Made by a program: the position numbers and the translations under genes. A stretch of 64,000 nt of DNA from Nostoc sp. T09 (GTDB taxonomy: Bacteria > Cyanobacteriota > Cyanobacteriia > Cyanobacteriales > Nostocaceae), in contig NZ_MTAV01000221.1 of assembly GCF_002154695.1 (NCBI RefSeq), positions 38,137 through 102,136 of the forward strand, given 5' to 3'. Under the pieces are notes generated by a model, which saw only the letters and a list, made by a program, of their open reading frames with translations, was not told where the DNA came from and made no database searches. Of the stretch, positions 18,306 through 27,341 are shown in pieces. Position 1 is the stretch's first letter. Each line of letters begins with the position of its first letter.

Positions 18306-19529
18306 ATGGATTTTAGCCAAACTTTAATTGAAAAAAATGATGCCATTATCGATCGCTGGGTAGAAGCGGTTTACCAAGATCAACAAATTGAAGCTACTCA
18401 AGAATTGACTTTCAAAGCTGTCAGGGATAGCCTACCTCGTGTTTTGAATGCATTGGCGACAGTACTTTCTGAATCTGCAAAGAGTGATTTGCAGACTGTA
18501 GTCGATGCAAGTCTAGAACATGGTAGGATTCGTGCAGAACAAGGATTTGAGCCAGCAGAGATTGCGCGAGAGTATCGTTTACTGCGATTTGTAATTTTTT
18601 CTCTTTTAGAAGAAGATTTAATACAAGCATCCCCAGTGGAGATGCTGCGAGCTGTACGCCTGATTGATACGGTAATTGATGAAGCGATCGCCCGTTGCTT
18701 TAGCAGCTATACTTATGGACGATTAGAAGAGGTCAAACAACTCCAAAACCAGTTGCGTTTGACTAATCAAGAGCTAACTCGTTTGGTTCGCGCCAGTAAA
18801 GATAGTCTCTCTCATTTGGCTCATGAACTGAAAACGCCTTTAACTTCAATCATTGGTTACGCAGACTTATTTCTGCGCCAGCATCGTCAACAACAGCCGG
18901 AGATCAAGGATTCACATCAAAATCTCGAAAGTATCGAGCGAGTTTTAAAAAGTGGTAGGCTGATTCTACATTTAATTAACGATACTTTAGAAATTTCCCG
19001 TTATGATGCGGGCACGATGAGATTACAGCCGACCTTATCGAATGTACGTGGATTAATCAACTCAGTTGTGGAGATTGTTGAGCCTTTAGCACGTGCTAAA
19101 GAATTAGCCTTGATTGTTAATTGCGAAAGCGCTCCAGATCAAGTTATTACCGATCCGCTGCGATTTCAGCAAATTCTTACCAATTTACTCAGCAATGCAA
19201 TTCGATACACTGAATCTGGTAGCGTTACTTTGGATTGTTGGCAAGTATCTCAGCAGCAGTGGGTTATCTCTGTTACCGATACGGGTATTGGGATTCCGCT
19301 GGATGCTCAAACAGAAATTTTTCAACCTTATTTTCGTGCAGTAACCGAGCAAAAAGATCTAGGTTCTGATGGTACAGGATTGGGATTGGCAATTGTGTCT
19401 CGCTTAGTCCAGTTAATGCAAGGTGAAATCAAGGTAGTTTCACAACCAGGTGAAGGCTCTACATTTACAGTGCTTTTGCCATTAGAAGCGATCGCCCATG
19501 AAAATAATCAAGTAAATGGCAGAAAGTAA
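18306..19529 (+). CDS. Sensor histidine kinase with an RsbRD-like N-terminal domain
   Basis: 407 residues, soluble. The N-terminal 150 residues (IIDRWVEAVYQDQ, LEHGRIRAEQGFEPAEIARE, YRLLRFVIF) match the RsbT co-antagonist RsbRD N-terminal fold. A short coiled coil follows, then HisKA with His173 (LAHELKTPLTSIIGY) and a HATPase with N box (NLLSNAIRYT), G1 (VTDTGIGIP) and G2 (GTGLGLAI). RsbRD domains otherwise occur in stressosome-type regulators. No response regulator lies beside it, so the partner is unknown. Confidence 0.9.
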   Translation: MDFSQTLIEKNDAIIDRWVEAVYQDQQIEATQELTFKAVRDSLPRVLNALATVLSESAKSDLQTVVDASLEHGRIRAEQGFEPAEIAREYRLLRFVIFSLLEEDLIQASPVEMLRAVRLIDTVIDEAIARCFSSYTYGRLEEVKQLQNQLRLTNQELTRLVRASKDSLSHLAHELKTPLTSIIGYADLFLRQHRQQQPEIKDSHQNLESIERVLKSGRLILHLINDTLEISRYDAGTMRLQPTLSNVRGLINSVVEIVEPLARAKELALIVNCESAPDQVITDPLRFQQILTNLLSNAIRYTESGSVTLDCWQVSQQQWVISVTDTGIGIPLDAQTEIFQPYFRAVTEQKDLGSDGTGLGLAIVSRLVQLMQGEIKVVSQPGEGSTFTVLLPLEAIAHENNQVNGRK

Positions 19530-20763
19530 GGTTAAATAACCAACAATGTACAGCGAATATTGTTTTTTTTCAAAACCGCGATCGCTCAATTATTTATCAT
19601 GTCTGATACTTTTTATCTATAACTAGTAGCAAAAGAAAAACTAAAAATACGAACTTATACTTACTATAGCTTAGAAAATTATACTCAAATTCATCAAGCT
19701 AATTCTACCATTAAATTTTGAAGGTAAACAATTCATTCCTTCTATTAAGTATGCCTAATTACTTATACTTTCCACAGTCATAGTACCCCAATCCGATTTT
19801 ACTGTTAGAAAAAACCGGGTTAGGGTTATTTGAATTTATAAGTAATTAAACAAATTGGTATTACAGGGCAAGGTGTTCCTGGTTTATATATAATTTAATC
19901 GATGATGAGTATTCACTCTACTATTAAGGATGAGTGCCTCTTGTCTTGCAAATCAAGCAGAAAACAGAAGAGGTAAATACATTCATAAATTTGTTATATA
20001 GGAATTACATAGGTATTGCAGTTGAAATTGACGGTTCTATACTGTTCAACTTCTCAGGACATTTGTCAAAGGTAAGGTACTAGTACCGCTGCCGAGTAAA
20101 TCAAAAGTTACCCTACCCTGCGGGAACGACTACGCTCAGGGTAAAAAAGTCAAAACAATTGTATTCCGGCCTTTTGCAGCATTGTTAATGGTCTGTTGTC
20201 TTACAAAGTTTGGCGGGACGGAAACCGACACCGCCAACGCCCTTCGGGTTCGCCAGTTCCCTACGGCGGGAAACCCGCCTTCAGGACTGGACTCACCAGT
20301 TGCTTTAAGCCGGGGAACCCTTTCGGCAGTTGCTCTGGGGATTGGGGGCGAACCCCCAAGACCGCACTGCCGACGCTCCTACGTCGCTACCGCTACGCTA
20401 ACACCAAAACACTGGCTCAACTTTGCGCTATTTACGCCGTGCTGTACTAGTATGCTGCAACTTCAAGTGATACCAATTTAAAAAGAGATGATCGCAGATT
20501 GATTACTTTAAAAATTGATTTGTATTTATCATGGACATTTAATTTTTTATATATGACAACCAACTTTAACCTTTTATCTAGACAATAGCTTCTACAATTT
20601 GCTACTTTACTGGCTGATTAAAAAGTTACAGCTAATCTATGTTATCTACCCTACTTCCACATCGAAAAAACACCAGTTATTATGACTCCATGCTGATCGG
20701 CATAAAAAAGCTTGTATATTAGCACAGTAAACAACTTCACACATCCTAATAGAGGAATAAGGA
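19530..20763. other. 1.2-kb intergenic region
   Basis: No recognised gene. The left part (19530-20100) is AT-rich with nothing recognisable. The centre (20107-20420) is a GC-rich palindromic repeat cluster, listed separately. The right part should hold the promoter of the DacB gene. Open frames of 84-99 codons across the repeat cluster are by-products of its GC content. Confidence 0.5.
20107..20420. repeat. Large cluster of palindromic dispersed repeats
   Basis: A GC-rich block in AT-rich sequence with many perfect small hairpins: TACCCTG/CAGGGTA (20114-20143), GGCGGG-AAA-CCCGCC (20265-20279) and TTGGGGG-CGAA-CCCCCAA (20342-20359). Short motifs such as CCCTTCGGGTTCGCC also occur here. It resembles the block at 9650-9782, so it is a composite of small dispersed repeats. 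Confidence 0.7.
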
Positions 20764-22086
20764 ATGCTGGAATTATTGAGTTCAGGTTTGGTAACGCTCT
20801 GGTTGGAAATGGCTGGGTTACAGATCAAGCCTTTAGATGCCTTAGATGCATTGGCTTGGCAAAGTAGCCCTGGCTTGGTTCTTGCCCCTGATCCCAATCC
20901 AGCTAGCGCTAATACAGTCCAAGACTATCTTAAGGGGTTGATCACATCGAAACTAATTGCCCAAAATCTCACAGATAGTCAGGGAATTTGGATGCAGTCG
21001 GGACCTATGCTCATGGCTAATCACCAAGGGACGACACCTCTGCCGGCTGCTTCTTTAACTAAAGTTGCCACCTCTCTAGTTGCTTTCAAAACTTGGGGTC
21101 CCGATTACCAATTTGAGACTTTGATCAGTACCACAGGGCCAGTGGTCAATGGTGTATTGCAAGGTGATTTGGTGATTACTGGTGGTGGCGATCCGATGAT
21201 GGTTTGGGAAGAAGCGATCGCTCTTGGTAATACTCTCAACCGCATGGGTATTAAGCAAGTGAAAGGAAATTTGGTAATTGCTGGCTCTTTTGCTATGAAT
21301 TTCCAACGTCATCCGCTGTTAGCAGGTCAGTTATTTAAGCAAGCATTGAATTCTGCAATTTGGACTCGCCCAGCGATTTATACATACTCGATTATGCCTA
21401 AGGGAACGCCCAAACCTCAGGTAGCGATCGCAGGTACTGTTAAAGTTGAGGCACAGCCAAATCCTCAACGAGCTGTGCTGATTCGTCACCTGTCTTTGCC
21501 GTTGAAACAAATCATCAAAGAGATGAACGTTTACAGCAACAACGACATAGCAGAAATGCTGGCGGAATCTGTAGGAGGAGCAACCGTAGTGCAATCAACT
21601 GCTGCTCAGTTGGCTAGAGTTCCCGATGCAGAAATTCAGTTAATCAATGGTTCTGGACTGGGCCCTGAAAATCGCATTTCTCCAAGAGCTGTATGTGCGA
21701 TGTTTATGGCAATGCAACAAGAAGCGGCAGCCCGCGATTTGACTTTAGCCGATCTGTTTCCTATGTCTGGATTCGATCATCGGGGAACACTACACTCCAG
21801 ACATATACCTGTTGCAACAGTAATTAAAACTGGTACTCTCCGAGATGTCAGTGCTTTAGCGGGTGTAATGCCGACACGTGATCGAGGTTTGGTCTGGTTT
21901 GCTATTCTTAACCGTGGCCCAAATGTTTCAGGCTTCCGTGCTGGACAAGATCAACTATTGCAACGTCTGGTACAAAAGTTGCAATTAGCTCCCCAAGTCC
22001 CTGCGTCTCTTACCCCGCACTCAACCATAAACACATTACCCGACCTAGGTGCAAGCAGCCGTAATGAAGTTATTTTTAAAAGTTAG
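20764..22086 (+). CDS. dacB: D-alanyl-D-alanine carboxypeptidase/endopeptidase, PBP4 (S13) family
   Basis: 440 residues. Penicillin-binding protein that trims or cleaves peptidoglycan cross-links in the periplasm. The three active-site motifs are present: SLTK (residues 97-100), SNN in NVYSNNDIAEMLA (about 257) and KTG in VIKTGTLRDVSALAG (about 354). The sequence between motifs 1 and 2 is shorter than in E. coli DacB, so the large inserted domains are reduced. The N-terminus (MLELLSSGLVTLWLEMAGLQ) is only weakly like a signal peptide. The lptC-like gene converges on it. Confidence 0.9.
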   Translation: MLELLSSGLVTLWLEMAGLQIKPLDALDALAWQSSPGLVLAPDPNPASANTVQDYLKGLITSKLIAQNLTDSQGIWMQSGPMLMANHQGTTPLPAASLTKVATSLVAFKTWGPDYQFETLISTTGPVVNGVLQGDLVITGGGDPMMVWEEAIALGNTLNRMGIKQVKGNLVIAGSFAMNFQRHPLLAGQLFKQALNSAIWTRPAIYTYSIMPKGTPKPQVAIAGTVKVEAQPNPQRAVLIRHLSLPLKQIIKEMNVYSNNDIAEMLAESVGGATVVQSTAAQLARVPDAEIQLINGSGLGPENRISPRAVCAMFMAMQQEAAARDLTLADLFPMSGFDHRGTLHSRHIPVATVIKTGTLRDVSALAGVMPTRDRGLVWFAILNRGPNVSGFRAGQDQLLQRLVQKLQLAPQVPASLTPHSTINTLPDLGASSRNEVIFKS

Positions 22087-22156
22087 TCATTAGTCAAAAG
22101 TCAAAACTCCACAGTTCAATGAGCCTTGACCATTGACCATTGATTATCTACCCTTG
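22083..22156. repeat. Heptamer repeats between dacB and the lptC-like gene
   Basis: TTAGTCA, then TTGACCATTGACCATTGA and related heptamers fill the gap between the convergent genes and reach into the last codons of the minus-strand gene (stop at 22144-22146). Confidence 0.6.
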
Positions 22157-23406
22157 ACTCTTTCCTGAGGAATAATCTCTGTTACTACCCTACCGCCAGT
22201 ATTGCCACCTTTGACGACAATATTTTCTGTTTGCAGATTACCAACGGCTGTTTCCCCAGTAAAATTTAATGGTGGGTCAACTTGCCGATACACTACATTA
22301 CCCTGCGCTTCGACTAATTTATTGTCTAAATACCAAGTTAATGTTCGCGATTTCAGAGACTGGCGACGCTGACCAATAGCATTGACATTGCCTGTTAAAT
22401 AAACTGTTTTTTGCGGTATCTTCATTTCGCCTTGATTAGCGGTTACTGTCACATTTTCAGCCTGATGAAAGACACGTACAAGGGAATTTGTAGTCACAGT
22501 TTCGGCATTCATGTTCCAAGTCATAGAGTTACTAGCTATCTGCATTGGTGGGTCTAGTAATTCTAACTGGGCATTTTTTGTGACGGTGGCAATCTTAGTT
22601 TTCAGATTAATTTCCGTAGCATTTCCGCGACCACGGTCAGTAATTTGATTATTTTTGTACCGATCAATTTGTACAGGGCGATCGCCAATTAATTTTTCAT
22701 CTTTGATCAGCCAAATTAAATGCTCAGTTCGCATTTGTAATTGCGGATCGGCAGAGTTTGCTACTACTCCACCAGAGAATTCCATGCGCTGTTGGCGAGT
22801 TTTGACTCGCGCTTCCTGCGCCACTGCTTGTAGTTGTTTATGAGTTCCGTTTAGCTGGTTACGAACAATCAATAAATCTTCGTTGGGACGCCATTCTAAT
22901 TCATTACCTCGGAGCACAATGCCATTCCGAGGATCTGTAGCAACTATCTTCCCCTTAAGAAATAACTGCTTTCCATCTTCCTCGATGTCTGCCCGTTCGG
23001 CTTTAACTTGGTAGACTACTTGGCCATCTTGATATAATTCTCCATAGGGGTTTTCTGCCTGTCCAATTTGTTTTTCTTTGGTATATTTCGCTTCTTTAGC
23101 ATTGACTTTCCAAATTGGTCGCCCCACTTCATCAAACTGTTCAAAAGCAACACCATAAAAAGTCAAATTGCTATCTGTGTTTTGCCCGGATGAACCCGAA
23201 TTATTTGCTTGATTTTTAGAGGATTTACCGCTGCAAGCAACTAATCCTACTATCAATAACAATGTCAGAGAGAGGCAAAACCAATTGGCTTTAATTGGTG
23301 AAACATTGAGAAATTGCCATAAAAAGAATAGGGGGGAATGTATTTTAATTCCCCCCTGATTTCCTGGACCTCTTTTGTCTTGATCCTTGTCTGCTTCCTG
23401 CTTCAT
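22144..23406 (-). CDS. lptC: LptC-like LPS export lipoprotein
   Basis: 420 residues, longer than enterobacterial LptC (about 190). Probably part of the periplasmic bridge that carries lipopolysaccharide to the outer membrane. A hydrophobic segment ends in a lipobox-like GLVACSGK at about residues 53-60. The N-terminal half follows the LptC pattern (LTFYGVAFEQFDEVGRPIWK, AKEAKYTKE). The C-terminal half contains OstA/LptA-like beta-jellyroll repeats (WNMNAETVTTNSLVRVFHQA, VYLTGNVNAIG). The 30 residues before the signal segment are polar and come partly from a perfect DNA palindrome (23330-23357). The start codon overlaps the stop of the NYN gene by one base. Confidence 0.85.
   Translation of the reverse strand: MKQEADKDQDKRGPGNQGGIKIHSPLFFLWQFLNVSPIKANWFCLSLTLLLIVGLVACSGKSSKNQANNSGSSGQNTDSNLTFYGVAFEQFDEVGRPIWKVNAKEAKYTKEKQIGQAENPYGELYQDGQVVYQVKAERADIEEDGKQLFLKGKIVATDPRNGIVLRGNELEWRPNEDLLIVRNQLNGTHKQLQAVAQEARVKTRQQRMEFSGGVVANSADPQLQMRTEHLIWLIKDEKLIGDRPVQIDRYKNNQITDRGRGNATEINLKTKIATVTKNAQLELLDPPMQIASNSMTWNMNAETVTTNSLVRVFHQAENVTVTANQGEMKIPQKTVYLTGNVNAIGQRRQSLKSRTLTWYLDNKLVEAQGNVVYRQVDPPLNFTGETAVGNLQTENIVVKGGNTGGRVVTEIIPQERVKGR
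23330..23357. repeat. Perfect 10-bp palindrome inside the start of lptC
   Basis: AGGGGGGAAT (23330-23339) and ATTCCCCCCT (23348-23357) flank an 8-base loop. It lies within codons about 17-26 of the lptC-like gene and looks like a dispersed intergenic repeat that has become coding. Confidence 0.7.
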
Positions 23407-24044
23407 TAATCTTGAATTTCTAGATGTCCATCAGTATCTCTTGGGTCTTCTAAAAAGCCCATACCGGATAAAGGTCGGTATGGGTAGCTTTGGCGAGGGG
23501 TTTTTTGGATATCTTCTTTGATGGCTTCTAAGTCAATATAGCGATCGCTTACATTGATTAAGCTGTCGCTGGTCATTGAACGTAAACTTACCACCTCTAC
23601 CCGCACACCCCGATAGCTAACTGAGTTCACCGCATAGGCCAAGTCCCCATCACCACTGACTAAGACTGCCGTATCATATGAATCTACTAAAGCCATCATA
23701 TCTACTGCTATTTCTACATCCAGATTGGCTTTTTTTGAACCATCTGGTAGCTGGACTAAATCTTTAGCAATAACTCTGTAGCCATTGCGACGCATCCACA
23801 GCAAAAATCCTTGTTGTTTCTCGTTTGTCCGATCTACACCAGTGTAGAAAAAAGCGCGTAACAGCCTAGATCCGCCAGTTAATCGACACAGTAACTTAGT
23901 GTAATCAATTTCGATTCCTAGTTGCAGTGCGGCATAAAATAGATTTGAGCCATCAATAAATATAGCTACACGACCCCGATTCTCTAAAACTTGTTCCGGC
24001 GTAAATATCGAGTCATTTTCTAAATTATTCAACATTGATGTCAT
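23406..24044 (-). CDS. NYN domain protein, LabA/DUF88 family
   Basis: 212 residues with a PIN-like NYN fold: first acidic strand RVAIFIDGSNLFYAALQLG (about 26-44), then LDVEIAVDMMALVDSYD and VLVSGDGDLAYAVNSV, which supply the acidic metal-binding residues of this RNase superfamily. Synechococcus LabA, of the same family, is needed for normal circadian gene-expression output. The downstream lptC-like gene overlaps by one base, so the two are translated together. RNase activity is inferred from the fold. Confidence 0.9.
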   Translation of the reverse strand: MTSMLNNLENDSIFTPEQVLENRGRVAIFIDGSNLFYAALQLGIEIDYTKLLCRLTGGSRLLRAFFYTGVDRTNEKQQGFLLWMRRNGYRVIAKDLVQLPDGSKKANLDVEIAVDMMALVDSYDTAVLVSGDGDLAYAVNSVSYRGVRVEVVSLRSMTSDSLINVSDRYIDLEAIKEDIQKTPRQSYPYRPLSGMGFLEDPRDTDGHLEIQD

Positions 24045-24198
24045 ACCTCAGTTTTTATCCTTGTAATATTTGATACTAAAATTTTACTTCTTACATGCAA
24101 GTTAGAGCGATTTATGATAATCTACCGAAGCTAATCAGTGCAGCCCCGATCATTTTTTGACAGAATTAGAGATTAAGCAAAATCAAAAATTGAAAGAA

Positions 24199-25800
24199 CT
24201 AATCGTTTTTTGGGGGTTCTATACGCTTAAAAATTGGTTGGGGTGTGCCCAACTGTTGTTTAGTTGATAGTAGCCCCCAAGTTGCATGAATATCGAAAGG
24301 TGTAGTAATTGAACTTTCTATTGGATCGTTAAAGTTAATTCCGAAGCCCAATTGCTGATAAATATCGCTACTGATATTCGGAATTATCGGGGACAACAGA
24401 TAAGCTGCTAGTCTAACTGATTCTAGAACTGCATACAGCACTTTTTCCAATGTCTGCTGCTGTCCTTGCTTATATAATGACCAAGGGGCTTGTTCATCAA
24501 TAAACTTATTGCTAGCTTGCACCAGCAACAGGATAGCCTCGCAGGCTTGATTGAAAGCCAGCATTTCGTAGGCATTTTTCACCTGTTCCCCTAAAGTTAA
24601 TCCAATCGCTTTTAAAGGATTTTCAGCCGGAATGGCTTCATTGGCAATTGCTGGCACATTACCGGCGCAGTACTTCTTCACCATGTTCAGTGTCCGATTT
24701 AGCAAATTACCTAAATCATTTGCCAAATCTGCATTCAGAACATTAATGAATCTAACTTCATTAAAATCGCCATCTTTGCCAAATTCAATTTCCTTAAGAA
24801 AGTAATAACGAACGGCGTCACTACCATAGCGCTGGACTAGTTCTATGGGATCGAGGGTATTACCCAGACTTTTACCCATCTTCTGACCATCTTTAGTTAA
24901 AAAGCCATGTCCAAATACTTGCTCTGGCAATGGTAGGCCAGCACTAAGCAGCATCGCCGGCCAATAAACTGCATGGAAACGGAGAATATCTTTACCAATT
25001 AAGTGCAAGTTTATGGGCCACCATTTAGCTAAGGCATTTGCTAAAGTTGGTTCTGCATCTGGTTCTAACAATGCTGTTACATAACCCAGCAGTGCATCAA
25101 ACCAGACGTAAAGAGTATGCTTGGGATCTACTGGTACAGGAAAACCCCAATCTAGATTCACCCGTGAAATCGAAAAGTCTTGCAACCCTTGATTCACAAA
25201 GTTGAGGACTTCGTTACGACGACTCACAGGCTGGATAAAATCCGGTCTAGACTGGTAAAGTTCTTGCAGTTGACTTTGGTATTTGGATAAGCGGAAAAAG
25301 TAGTTTTGTTCGTCTCGCCACTCCACTTCTTTGTTAGTATGAATCGGACAACGGTTGCCCTCTAGCAGTTCTCGTTCTTCTTTGAATTCTTCACAGGATA
25401 CACAATACCAGCCTTTTTGTTGTCCCTGATAAATGTCGCCGCTCTCCCATACTCGCCCGAAAAATTCTTTGACAATTGCTTCATGGCGAGGATCGGTGGT
25501 CCGAATAAAGCGATGGTATTTAATATTTAGTATTTGCCACAGAGAAAGGAAAGCCGGAGATATTTCATCACAAAATTCTTGGGGAGCTTTCCCTAAATTT
25601 TCTGCTGAGCGTTGAATTTTCTGCCCGTGTTCATCTGTACCTGTGATCAGCAGCACTTGATGCCCTAAAAGCCTTTGAAACCGGGCTACTACATCAGCAG
25701 CCATTGTTGTATAAGCACTACCAACATGGGGAACATCGTTTACATAATATAGCGGAGTTGTCAGTGTAAATGTCTTTTCTTTTTTATTCACTAGATTCAT
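24199..25800 (-). CDS. metG: Methionyl-tRNA synthetase
   Basis: 533 residues; charges tRNA-Met. Class I signatures: HVGSAY as the HIGH motif (residues about 25-30, after TTPLYYVNDV) and KMGKS as the KMSKS loop (about 302-306). A CVSC...C zinc-knuckle region lies at about 135-155, and the anticodon-binding helices follow (WSLYKQGQ). It lacks the C-terminal Trbp111-like tRNA-binding domain, the short form usual in cyanobacteria. No T-box-like leader is seen upstream. Confidence 0.97.
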   Translation of the reverse strand: MNLVNKKEKTFTLTTPLYYVNDVPHVGSAYTTMAADVVARFQRLLGHQVLLITGTDEHGQKIQRSAENLGKAPQEFCDEISPAFLSLWQILNIKYHRFIRTTDPRHEAIVKEFFGRVWESGDIYQGQQKGWYCVSCEEFKEERELLEGNRCPIHTNKEVEWRDEQNYFFRLSKYQSQLQELYQSRPDFIQPVSRRNEVLNFVNQGLQDFSISRVNLDWGFPVPVDPKHTLYVWFDALLGYVTALLEPDAEPTLANALAKWWPINLHLIGKDILRFHAVYWPAMLLSAGLPLPEQVFGHGFLTKDGQKMGKSLGNTLDPIELVQRYGSDAVRYYFLKEIEFGKDGDFNEVRFINVLNADLANDLGNLLNRTLNMVKKYCAGNVPAIANEAIPAENPLKAIGLTLGEQVKNAYEMLAFNQACEAILLLVQASNKFIDEQAPWSLYKQGQQQTLEKVLYAVLESVRLAAYLLSPIIPNISSDIYQQLGFGINFNDPIESSITTPFDIHATWGLLSTKQQLGTPQPIFKRIEPPKND

Positions 25801-26175
25801 GCAAAATAAAAAAACAACTTATTAAAACAGTTTATATCTTACTTTTGTGGGCAAAACCACGTAATTATATAACATTGCTAATTTTTTTTCAAATGCTACC
25901 TTAATATTAGCAAATCTCTAAAGACAGATTATTTTATGTTTTGTATAAAGCCAGCTAATTTCTCCCAATAGTTAAAAAATAGCTGCTAACAATAGTTAGT
26001 AAAGCTTTTGATTGCATTTGTTGTGGCTGGGAATACAGAAAATAGGACTCAGAAAATATAGTTAACTTTGAGAATTAAACATTTCTACCTTAAGACGGTC
26101 GTGGTAGTGGTGAAGAAATGTAATGTTAAGTCAAGATAAACTGCGATATTTTCTGAAAAAAATATATTGATTGCT
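25801..26175. other. Intergenic region between divergent metG and the acyltransferase gene
   Basis: 375 AT-rich bases without repeats, RNA gene or open frame that I can support. It should carry both promoters. Confidence 0.4.
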
Positions 26176-26901
26176 ATGAGTCTAAATAGCCCTCTGGAGA
26201 TTTCTCGTTGGTCATTAGCGGCGCTATCAACGCGAATGTTTCGTTATTACGAGGATCGGATTCCTCAAGATGCTAGCGTGTTAGTCGTCAGCAATCACCG
26301 CAGCTTTATGGATGCCCTGATTTTAATGGCGGCGCTATCAAATCCAATTCGCTTTGCCTGCCATCACTATATGGGGCAAGTACCAATTATGCGGGAACTA
26401 GTTACAGGTCAGTTGGGGTGCTTTCCCTTAGATGATACTCATAAACGCCAGCAGAGCTTTTTTGCACAATCCCAACTGCTATTGCAGTCCAAGCAGATGG
26501 TAGGGGTGTTTCCAGAAGGAACCGAACCAATGGTAAAATTTACCCAGCCTCATGAGGTGGGTGAATTTCAGCGCGGATTTGCGCATTTGGCATTGCGAGC
26601 ATCTGTGAGAGACTTAGCGATTTTGCCGATCGCGATCGCCTCCCTGGAGGAAGTAAACACCGCAGGTGTGCCTTTACGCTTATTAAGTTTGTTTGACCCT
26701 TCAGAAGCATTATTTAATCAACCAGGTTGGCATCCCTTGGTCATCTATCGTCGAGTCGCGGTGTTAATTGGCCGTCCATATTGGATTAAGCCCCAACAAC
26801 AAAAACAATACCAAGGAAAACAAGCGAAAACTGTTGTTTCTGAACTGACAGAACACTGTCATTGTGAAATTGCCAGCTTGTTACGTCAGGGTTGTTATTA
26901 G
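26176..26901 (+). CDS. 1-acyl-glycerol-3-phosphate acyltransferase-like protein
   Basis: 241 residues from the ATG at 26176 (an in-frame TTG at 26167 is less likely). PlsC/LPLAT superfamily: motif I SNHRSFMDALIL gives the NHxxxxD catalytic box, and VGVFPEGTEPMVKFT gives the FPEGT block. The family transfers acyl groups to glycerolipid or related acceptors at the membrane. It lies 440 bases before an alpha/beta hydrolase on the same strand. The two domains occur fused in plant phytyl ester synthases (PES1/2), and the Synechocystis LPLAT Slr2103 is a relative, so a role in neutral-lipid, phytyl or plastoquinol esters is possible but inferred. Confidence 0.85.
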   Translation: MSLNSPLEISRWSLAALSTRMFRYYEDRIPQDASVLVVSNHRSFMDALILMAALSNPIRFACHHYMGQVPIMRELVTGQLGCFPLDDTHKRQQSFFAQSQLLLQSKQMVGVFPEGTEPMVKFTQPHEVGEFQRGFAHLALRASVRDLAILPIAIASLEEVNTAGVPLRLLSLFDPSEALFNQPGWHPLVIYRRVAVLIGRPYWIKPQQQKQYQGKQAKTVVSELTEHCHCEIASLLRQGCY

Positions 26902-27341
26902 GATATCTCATACTTTGGATGGATCAAGTATCTATCCCCAAAATAGTAGAGACGATATTTATACATTGCTTAAGCTATCTATCAGGCAGAGTGCAATGAG
27001 CAGATTGATTCTCATCTGGCAAAATTTGCTACTTTTTATATGTTGGAGGTTGAATCCTAAATTACTTAATTGAAAAAGTTTTATCTAACATGATTTTGGA
27101 GAATAAAGGCTGATTTATAGATAATTTTGACTGTTATTGCTAGATATTCACCGTTGCTATATATAGAAATCCGATTTGAATCGGAGAAATTACTTGTAGC
27201 GGTAGGGAACAGGAAAGAAGAGAAGTTCAAGTAGACGGAATTTGTTCAAAAATCAAATAGGAGTCAGATATCAAACCTAAAATTATTGACCTCTCATAGG
27301 CTAAATTTTATAAAATTAACAAAATAAATTGAAATTTGACA
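26902..27341. other. Intergenic region between the acyltransferase and hydrolase genes
   Basis: 440 AT-rich bases without a recognisable gene, repeat or terminator. Its length makes cotranscription of the flanking genes uncertain. Confidence 0.35.

Noticed and set aside
20182..20481. Overlapping frames of 84 and 99 codons
   Set aside because: They run through the palindromic repeat block, whose GC content lacks stop codons; no protein family features.
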